Assembly (NCBI GenBank): GCA_035628645.1
Contig: DASPJL010000170.1
Location: 1 to 21,181, forward strand
Length of the DNA stretch: 21,181 nt
Reading direction: 5' to 3'
From: DASPJL01 sp035628645
GTDB taxonomy: Bacteria > Bacteroidota > Bacteroidia > Cytophagales > Cyclobacteriaceae
The translations under genes were made by a program, and so were the position numbers. The notes under the pieces are model-generated. The model saw nothing but the letters and a program-made list of their open reading frames with translations. It did not search any database and was not told where the DNA came from. Shown piece after piece: positions 16,013 to 21,181 of the stretch (its first letter is position 1; the number at the start of each line of letters is the position of its first letter).

Positions 16013-16747
16013 CTAACTCCTTGTTCTTCTTTCAAGCTGAATAATCCTTTGCGCAAATTGAATTTTTAACTCGCTAATGAAGTCCATCGGTTCATTATAG
16101 GTATCGAGGACCACATAAGTATAAGAAGCCTTCGTCTCTTTGAGTGAAGCTGCCAGTTCATTCTTTTTCTTTTGGAGAAAGCCAAGTAAAGCAGCAGTAT
16201 CTTTAATTGAAGCAGGCTCAAAAACCACATGAGACATTGCATTTCCGCTTATAATATGTTCATGAAACTGATTCAGCTCCTCCAGATTCCCGCTTTTGTA
16301 TAGGGAATTCAGTTGAACAGTCAAATCAGTTGCCCGTTGGCTCTTTTCTTCATTTTCATTGACAAATTTATCAGGATGCACATGTACAATTGCCTCCTTA
16401 TATAGCCGCTTCCGTTCATGTTGTTCATTGACCGACAAAACGGCTTCCGATTTTACCCGGCTTACTTTTTTTATTCCCTGAGGCTCTTTGTGGCGTTTGC
16501 CTTTCTTCTTCTGTTCCAGCCTCTTTGCCTTTTTTCCTTGCTTTTGTTTTTTATAAAGCGCTGTCAACTCTTGTACCCGCCGGATTTGCGCATGAAGTTG
16601 TGACCGGATTTTAAATTCGAAAGCATTTAACCTGGCTTCTGCTTCCTGCAGTTCATTTTCTAATTCTGCTATTTCATTCTCCAGGTTTCTAATACTGTCG
16701 TTCGAAGAGTTACTGTGTAAAGTGATCCGGCCGGACATAGAATTCAT
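16013..16747 (-). CDS. J-domain protein with N-terminal coiled coil
   Basis: This 244-residue protein has a long coiled coil (about 17-70, repeated Glu/Leu heptads), a very basic Lys-rich linker (about 66-95) and a J-like domain whose helix II-III loop is VHVHPDKF, with the HPD tripeptide at 124-126. HPD is the residue set by which J-proteins stimulate Hsp70 (DnaK) ATPase. A helical C-terminal part (about 175-244) follows. It lacks the Gly/Phe and zinc-finger regions of DnaJ, so it is a class III type co-chaperone, probably with a specialised client. The start is six bases beyond the stop of the VF530 gene, so the two form an operon. An alternative start at Met4 (16738) is possible. Confidence 0.78.
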   Translation of the reverse strand: MNSMSGRITLHSNSSNDSIRNLENEIAELENELQEAEARLNAFEFKIRSQLHAQIRRVQELTALYKKQKQGKKAKRLEQKKKGKRHKEPQGIKKVSRVKSEAVLSVNEQHERKRLYKEAIVHVHPDKFVNENEEKSQRATDLTVQLNSLYKSGNLEELNQFHEHIISGNAMSHVVFEPASIKDTAALLGFLQKKKNELAASLKETKASYTYVVLDTYNEPMDFISELKIQFAQRIIQLERRTRS

Positions 16748-16753
16748 TAGAGC

Positions 16754-16972
16754 TTATTTTGAAATCTTCAGGTAGAGATCTTCTACCTTTTTCCTTGCCC
16801 AGGGCGTCTTCCTTAAAAACGTCAAGCTTGATTTGATGCTTGGATTTTCATTGAAACATTTGATGTTGATTTTGGCTCCTAATTGAGCCCATCCATAATG
16901 ATCCAGCAATTGATTTAAAATTGCTTCCAATGTTTTTCCGTGAAGAGGATTATTAGGTTGCTGTGAATCCAT
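16754..16972 (-). CDS. VF530-family protein (DUF2132)
   Basis: This 72-residue protein belongs to the VF530 family, a compact helical fold annotated as DNA-binding from structural work on a Vibrio member. Nearly the whole chain is family signature: NNPLHGKTLEAIL at 7-19, HYGWAQLG, a KCFNENPSIKSSLTFLRKT core and TPWARKKVEDLYL at the end. Length matches the family. It is the first gene of the pair with the J-domain protein and is transcribed divergently from the DinB gene. The cellular role is not established. Confidence 0.88.
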   Translation of the reverse strand: MDSQQPNNPLHGKTLEAILNQLLDHYGWAQLGAKINIKCFNENPSIKSSLTFLRKTPWARKKVEDLYLKISK

Positions 16973-17102
16973 GAAGGAGTAAAATTAAGACATTATAAGT
17001 TGATTTTTTAAGAAGTCACTAGCATTCCTTTTTTGGGGATTTTTATACTCCATTTGACATTAAATAGTCTTTAAAAAAAATATTTTAAAAAAAATACAAA
17101 GG

Positions 17103-17122
17103 GGTGACATAAGGCTGTCACC
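17103..17122. promoter_or_regulatory. Palindromic operator candidate upstream of dinB-like gene
   Basis: A perfect inverted repeat, GGTGACA (17103-17109) and TGTCACC (17116-17122), is separated by TAAGGC. It begins 71 bases before the ATG and lies at about the -33 position relative to the -7-like element at 17132-17139. It looks like a dimeric regulator site, although an RNA stem is an alternative. Confidence 0.5.
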
Positions 17123-17131
17123 AACCGTAGT

Positions 17132-17139
17132 TTTCTTTG
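17132..17139 (+). promoter_or_regulatory. Candidate -7 element of the DinB-like gene
   Basis: TTTCTTTG matches seven of eight positions of TAnnTTTG and is followed by AT-rich sequence, 34 bases before the ATG. No clear -33 TTG is present; that position is occupied by the palindrome, which fits a regulated promoter. Confidence 0.33.
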
Positions 17140-17173
17140 TACATAAATAAACAAAACACTTAACTTTTTGAAT

Positions 17174-17680
17174 ATGGAAAACAACGTTATTAATGAAAAT
17201 GAGCAAGCTACAGCTCTTGTAATTACGCCTGAGAACCTGCTAAACCACTGGCAGGGACATCGCAAATTAACCCGTAGGGTAATTGAAGCATTTCCTGAAG
17301 ACAAGCTATTCAATTATTCAGTAGGTGGGATGCGTACTTTTGCAGAGCTGGCGTTGGAAATGATCAATATGGCTGGACCTGGAGTGAGAGGTGTGGCTAC
17401 CGGGACCTGGAAAGAATTCGAAGCTGACAGCCCTAAACCCAAAACAAAAGAAGAGCTTCTTAAGGCTTGGGATAATACAACTGCGGAAATTGATAGTTAC
17501 TGGCCTCAGATTCCAGCCGGCCGTTTCCAGGAAATGGATGTAGCCTTCGGACAATATGAAGGACCGGTTTACTGGACTTTATTCTATTTCATTGACAATG
17601 AGATCCACCACAGAGGGCAAGGTTATGTGTATCTGCGTTCTCTTGGAATTGCGCCGCCTCCATTCTGGGAAAGGCAATAA
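17174..17680 (+). CDS. DinB-family protein
   Basis: This is a 168-residue four-helix-bundle protein of the DinB/YfiT type. Members are small metal-binding proteins, some acting as thiol-dependent transferases. The ATG at 17174 is preferred over the in-frame TTG six bases earlier. The helix NLLNHWQGHRKLTRRVI (21-37) and the C-terminal helix DNEIHHRGQGYVYLRSLGI (141-159) are characteristic. Most family members have a His in helix 2 as part of a metal triad; here the equivalent stretch reads ELALEMINM, so metal binding may be altered even though the His145-His146 pair remains. The upstream palindrome suggests specific regulation. A strong terminator follows, so it is monocistronic. The reaction is unknown. 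Confidence 0.82.
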   Translation: MENNVINENEQATALVITPENLLNHWQGHRKLTRRVIEAFPEDKLFNYSVGGMRTFAELALEMINMAGPGVRGVATGTWKEFEADSPKPKTKEELLKAWDNTTAEIDSYWPQIPAGRFQEMDVAFGQYEGPVYWTLFYFIDNEIHHRGQGYVYLRSLGIAPPPFWERQ

Positions 17681-17737
17681 CTGTAAGAACAGTCCAGATT
17701 CCAGATACAATAAAAGTCAAACAAAATGATAATACCC

Positions 17738-17766
17738 AGCCGGACCTTCAAGTCCGGCTTTTTTTA
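17738..17766 (+). terminator. Terminator after the DinB-like gene
   Basis: An 8-bp perfect stem, AGCCGGAC (17738-17745) with GTCCGGCT (17752-17759), encloses a six-base loop and leads into seven T residues, 57 bases after the stop codon. Confidence 0.88.
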
Positions 17767-17775
17767 TTAAAATTA

Positions 17776-17914
17776 TGCAGCCTGATCATGGAAATTGTGC
17801 AGCCAAAATTCCAAAATCATGCAGCCAAATCTTGAAAATTGTGCAGCCAAGTGTTGAAAAGTTGGCTGCACAATTATTTATAGTTGGCTGCTAAGTTTTT
17901 TTCTTCTGGTTGCA
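17776..17914. repeat. 22-bp-periodic array of TGCAGCC boxes with orientation switch
   Basis: The heptamer TGCAGCC begins at 17776, 17798, 17820 and 17842, exactly 22 bases apart. It then appears inverted (GGCTGCA and one-mismatch forms GGCTGCT and GGTTGCA) at 17864, 17886 and 17908, again in 22-base steps. Boxes 2-4 are followed by an A/T-rich filler starting AA. The switch point contains a perfect 14-bp inverted repeat, 17837-17850 with 17862-17875, around an 11-base loop. Because the phase is the same on both sides, the two halves can fold into one long interrupted hairpin. It lies past the DinB terminator in the 380-base gap between two convergent genes; 17915-18060 holds nothing recognisable. 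Confidence 0.8.
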
Positions 17915-18060
17915 CAGTCATTTTCTCCCTGCCAGGTAATTTTTCTGGAAGAAAGATAGGGTAGGAGGAAGAAAAGCATTGTTGACAAATAGGGTAGCGT
18001 TAGATGTTTTTACTTGTTTTTTTAATATTGATTTTATGTTATATAGAATTGTAAAAGAGA

Positions 18061-19578
18061 CTAACCTTTATCCGTCTTAAAAATATCCACCGATTCTATC
18101 AAGCTTTCTGCCTGACCGGTGAGTTCTTCCGAACTGGCAGCGAGCTCTTCGGCAAGCGCTGAGTTTTGTTGAATTACATTTGTGAATTTTTGAATAGCAA
18201 TATTAATTTGAGAAACCGCTGAGTTTTGCTCGATACTGGAAGTAGATATTTTTTGAACAAGCTCAGAAGTATTCTGGATCTCAGGGATCAAGGCTGAAAG
18301 AAGTGCTCCTGATTTTTCTGCAATTTGAACACTGGAAACCGAAATATTGTCAATTTCCTTAGCAGCGTTTTGAGAATGTTCTGCAAGTTTTTTTACCTCG
18401 GAAGCAACCACCGCAAAACCCTTACCTGCTGCGCCAGCGTGAGCCGCTTCTACAGCAGCATTCAAGGCAAGCAAGTTGGTTTTTACTGCTATTTCTTTGA
18501 TTACGGAAGCCTTTTGAAGAATCTGCTTCATGGCATCAATAGTATGCAGAACCGCTTCATTTGTTTCCTTGATATTTTCAACCGCTTGCAAAGACAATGT
18601 TTCCGTTTTCCTGGCATTGATGCTGTTTTCATCTATGCTTGCGGCTATTTGTTCTATTGAAGTAGAGATCTGTTCACTCGCAGAAGCCTGCTCTCCCGCC
18701 CCATTAGACATTTCGAGGGCTGAAGCGCTGATTTGGTTACTGCTCTCCAGGAAGTTCTGGCTGCTGCTTTTGATCCCGGTTACGATGTCTGATATTCTTT
18801 CTGTCATGGTTTTTAAAGAAGACAAGACCTGGCTTGTTTCATCCTTGCCTTCCACTTCCAGCTTTTGTCTTAAATCTCCATCGGAGATCTTTTTAGTAAT
18901 GTCTACAGATTGGGCTAAAGGATTTGAAATACTTTTGGTCAATACAAAACCGCTAACCACAAAAATCATTACTATAATCAGGAAGATCGTTATTGAATTT
19001 TTTCTTATCCCCTCACCAATAGCCAGATTATTACTGTAGGATTTTTGAGAGCCTTCAAGATGAATATCCGTGAAACTGTTTAGAATTTCACGCATGGGAT
19101 TAAAATAGGCGCTGTACTGATTGTAATATAAAAAAGATGCCCTGTCGAAGTTTCTCTTTTCCAGTAAATAACTGATGCTATCGGTTATTTTGGACAACCC
19201 TTCGTAATTGTCCCAGAAATCAGAATTGGCTTCTTTGTAATCATCCAGATTGAACACACCGGCAAACTGGGTGTATCGTTCTTTTACCTGTTCTTTATTT
19301 TCCTGTATTTCTTCCAGGAGTTTATTAAATATCACCGGTTCGTTTTGTACCGCCGGATGAAGACACTGGCTTATGGCAATGCTCGACTGATAAGCATCCC
19401 GGTCCGCTTCTATAAGGTAATCTATGCTGACTAAAGATGAATTCATCTCTACAACTGAATTTTTAGATAAATCCAGGCTATTTAAGTTATAGATCAGGTT
19501 TACTATACTTAAAATAATGATAAGTGCGAAAACGAAAGTGAGGCGTTTCCAGATTTTAAATTTGTAAAGAAATTTCAT
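18061..19578 (-). CDS. Methyl-accepting chemotaxis protein
   Basis: This 505-residue inner-membrane chemoreceptor has TM1 at about 13-31, a four-helix-bundle-type periplasmic sensor at about 32-195, TM2 at about 196-214, HAMP at about 215-268 and a cytoplasmic signalling helical hairpin at about 290-500. The hairpin tip IKEIAVKTNLLALNAAVEAA (360-379) is the CheA/CheW contact region. Two tip positions are unusual: His380 and Ala383 stand where E. coli Tsr has Arg388 and Glu391, and Val365 replaces Phe373. The chain ends KTDKG without a CheR-tethering pentapeptide. The ligand is unknown. It lies 143 bases downstream of cheB on the same strand, so CheB and CheD are obvious candidates to modify it. 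A weak -7-like element, TTATTTTG, is at 19602-19595. Confidence 0.93.
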   Translation of the reverse strand: MKFLYKFKIWKRLTFVFALIIILSIVNLIYNLNSLDLSKNSVVEMNSSLVSIDYLIEADRDAYQSSIAISQCLHPAVQNEPVIFNKLLEEIQENKEQVKERYTQFAGVFNLDDYKEANSDFWDNYEGLSKITDSISYLLEKRNFDRASFLYYNQYSAYFNPMREILNSFTDIHLEGSQKSYSNNLAIGEGIRKNSITIFLIIVMIFVVSGFVLTKSISNPLAQSVDITKKISDGDLRQKLEVEGKDETSQVLSSLKTMTERISDIVTGIKSSSQNFLESSNQISASALEMSNGAGEQASASEQISTSIEQIAASIDENSINARKTETLSLQAVENIKETNEAVLHTIDAMKQILQKASVIKEIAVKTNLLALNAAVEAAHAGAAGKGFAVVASEVKKLAEHSQNAAKEIDNISVSSVQIAEKSGALLSALIPEIQNTSELVQKISTSSIEQNSAVSQINIAIQKFTNVIQQNSALAEELAASSEELTGQAESLIESVDIFKTDKG

Positions 19579-19721
19579 ACTAAAATATTTAAAACAAAAT
19601 AAGTAATACTGATTTTTTTAATTTGAGCAAAACTGTTTAAAACTGGTAGATGTAATAATCCCATACCACCTTCATATTAATTTCATACCAGGCATTTCTA
19701 CCCGTTTCAGACATTTTCCTG

Positions 19722-20789
19722 TCATTTTTTTAATTGCATCAGATAAGTGCCAATCTGCTCCAGCGGAAGCACTTTATCCGCAGCATTTAGCTTAATGGCC
19801 TCTTTGGGCATTCCAAACACCACACTGGATTTCTCATCCTGTGCAATGGTCGCTGCACCTGCTTCTTTCATTTCCAGCAACCCTTTTGCGCCATCTGCCC
19901 CCATGCCCGTCATAATTACACCTATGCTGTTTTTCCCAGCATATTGTGCCGTAGATCTGAAAAGCACATCTACCGAAGGACGGTGCCTGTTTACAAATGG
20001 TCCGTCAATTACCTCCACATAATATCGTGCGCCGCTTCTTTTCAAGAGCATATGTTTGTTTCCGGGAGCTATCAGCGCCCGACCCCTGATTACCGTATCC
20101 CCGTTTTCAGCCTCTTTTACCGTGATCCTGCAAAGCTGATTGAGCCGTGCTGCAAAAGATTTTGTAAACATCTCCGGCATATGCTGTACGATCACAATAC
20201 CAGGTGAATCAAGGGGCATACCTTCAAGAAATATTTTTATAGCCTCCGTGCCCCCCGTTGATGCGCCTACAGCAATGACTTTGTCTGTAGTTTGAATCAT
20301 ACTCATGGAGGTTTTTTTCTTAGCTATTACCGCATCTGAGGAAAGCTTCGGACTGACGGTTATTTCATTGATGCTTTTCCTTTTGGGCTTTACCTGAGCG
20401 GCCGCTTTTATGGTATCGCAGATCCTGATTTTAGACTCTTCAAAGAATTGCTTTGTAGCCAGCTCAGGTTTTGTGAGTATCTCCACTGCTCCATATTCAA
20501 GGGCTTTTAAGGACGTCTCGGCTCCCTTGCTGGTTAAACTTGAAATGATGACAATGGGAATGGGATGCTGCGACATTATTTTCTTTAGAAACGTCAATCC
20601 ATCCATTTTGGGCATTTCAATATCAAGGGTGATCACATCGGGTATTTCGGCGCCTATCTTGGTGGCAGCAAAATAAGGATCAGCCGCTGTTCCAATCACT
20701 TCGATACCTGGGTCTGAGGAAAGAATATCACTCATCGTTTGTCTGACTACAGCCGAATCATCTACGATTAACACCTTGATTTTTTTCAT
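19722..20789 (-). CDS. cheB: CheB: chemotaxis protein-glutamate methylesterase/glutaminase
   Basis: This cytoplasmic response regulator removes methyl groups from receptor glutamates and deamidates receptor glutamines when phosphorylated by CheA. The receiver domain (about 1-120) has the acidic pair in LIVDDSAVVR and the phosphoacceptor Asp56 in TLDIEMPKMDG, with the conserved Lys in LTKPEL. After a linker (about 128-165), the catalytic domain has Ser177 in GASTGG, His203 in QHMPEM and Asp299 in GMGADG, matching the E. coli Ser164/His190/Asp286 triad. The ATG at 20789 is used; an in-frame GTG at 20798, two bases after the cheD stop, would add three residues. The near-contact with cheD shows an operon. 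Confidence 0.95.
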   Translation of the reverse strand: MKKIKVLIVDDSAVVRQTMSDILSSDPGIEVIGTAADPYFAATKIGAEIPDVITLDIEMPKMDGLTFLKKIMSQHPIPIVIISSLTSKGAETSLKALEYGAVEILTKPELATKQFFEESKIRICDTIKAAAQVKPKRKSINEITVSPKLSSDAVIAKKKTSMSMIQTTDKVIAVGASTGGTEAIKIFLEGMPLDSPGIVIVQHMPEMFTKSFAARLNQLCRITVKEAENGDTVIRGRALIAPGNKHMLLKRSGARYYVEVIDGPFVNRHRPSVDVLFRSTAQYAGKNSIGVIMTGMGADGAKGLLEMKEAGAATIAQDEKSSVVFGMPKEAIKLNAADKVLPLEQIGTYLMQLKK

Positions 20790-20800
20790 TTCAGGCACAA

Positions 20801-21181
20801 TTAGTTCTCATAAATAACAGGATACCCCTTATTGATGTACTTCATTAAAACTTCACCTGTATTTGTACAATAAATTATCTTTCTCCCTTTTTTCCCTCCA
20901 ACACTAAATCCCACTATGGGTATTTTTTCATGTTTTAAGATCTCTTCAGCTGTTTTTATATTCAATTCACCTATTTTAAAACCTCCTTTCATATTTTCGA
21001 GCACTTCTGCGCCGCCGAAGATTTTTGCCTGAAGGTTTTTATTTTCGCTTCCCATTTCTTTCATTTTTTTTATCAGTTTCTCAATGGCAATATTTCCAAA
21101 CTTTGGAGAAGCCAGGCCCTCTCCGTTCCAGAAGGAAAGCATGTAATGGTTAATTCCGCCAAATTTTAACTTTGAGTCCCA
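20801..21181 (-). CDS. cheD: CheD: receptor glutamine deamidase, N-terminus outside window
   Basis: This is the C-terminal 126 residues of CheD, which deamidates specific receptor glutamines and, in some species, cooperates with CheC. The frame is open to the right edge, so the ATG at 21142 is internal: reading on through it gives WDSKLKFGGINHYMLSFW, where the His of GGINHYML is the catalytic His of the family. The nucleophilic Cys (in the usual LGSCV motif) would lie just outside the window. Further family features are KFGNIAIEKLI, AKIFGGAEVL and IPIVGFSVGGKKGRKI. The coding end abuts cheB, suggesting translational coupling. Confidence 0.9.
   Translation of the reverse strand, partial: WDSKLKFGGINHYMLSFWNGEGLASPKFGNIAIEKLIKKMKEMGSENKNLQAKIFGGAEVLENMKGGFKIGELNIKTAEEILKHEKIPIVGFSVGGKKGRKIIYCTNTGEVLMKYINKGYPVIYEN

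Noticed and set aside
17776..17914. CRISPR-like array
   Set aside because: The period is only 22 bases, the conserved part is seven bases, orientation flips midway and there are no cas genes, so it is not a repeat-spacer array.
18530..19039. Open frame of 169 codons on the plus strand across the MCP gene
   Set aside because: It is antisense to the HAMP and signalling domain of a clear MCP; its hydrophobicity reflects the opposite strand of that gene.

Overview
The window looks like chromosomal DNA from a Bacteroidota bacterium, most likely Cytophagales or a related gliding lineage. Supporting signs are an outer-membrane beta-barrel receptor with an N-terminal carboxypeptidase-regulatory-like domain, a GH97 (SusB-type) glucosidase, a VF530 protein, AT-rich spacers, almost no Shine-Dalgarno sequences, and several weak matches to the Bacteroidota -33/-7 promoter (TTG...TAnnTTTG). 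The genus cannot be fixed from sequence alone.

Layout. 1-911 (+): the 3' part of an SGNH/GDSL-type hydrolase, cut by the left edge and followed by a strong terminator. 1110-4011 (-): a two-gene unit, a PseB/CapD-type sugar-nucleotide 4,6-dehydratase followed by a class-B asparagine synthetase, typical of a surface-polysaccharide locus but here without other glycan genes. 4399-5010 (+): an NlpC/P60 lipoprotein peptidase. 5134-5207 (-): tRNA-Ala(GGC) with its own terminator. 5464-7605 (+): GH97 alpha-glucosidase. 7782-9047 (-): glutamyl-tRNA reductase HemA. 9338-9847 (-): an unrecognised four-helix membrane protein. 10057-12500 (+): an outer-membrane beta-barrel receptor broken in two by a one-base frameshift in a short A run. 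12849-14183 (-): a class C beta-lactamase-fold serine hydrolase lipoprotein. 14414-14785 (-): an unknown small protein. 14917-15927 (-): a zinc-free quinone-oxidoreductase-like MDR enzyme. 16013-16972 (-): a VF530 protein followed by a J-domain/coiled-coil protein. 17174-17680 (+): a DinB-fold protein with a palindrome in its promoter region. 18061-21181 (-): a chemotaxis block, cheD (cut by the right edge), cheB and a methyl-accepting chemotaxis protein.

How they fit together. Most genes are independent housekeeping or envelope functions. The clear functional units are the dehydratase-asnB pair, the VF530/J-domain pair and the cheD-cheB-MCP group, in which CheD and CheB would both modify receptors such as the adjacent MCP.

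The least explained feature is at 17776-17914, between the convergent DinB and MCP genes. Seven copies of a TGCAGCC-type heptamer sit at exact 22-bp steps, four in one orientation and three inverted, around a perfect 14-bp inverted repeat. The other notable points are the beta-barrel frameshift, dispersed low-complexity intergenic repeats, and several short open frames that may be small genes or gene relics.
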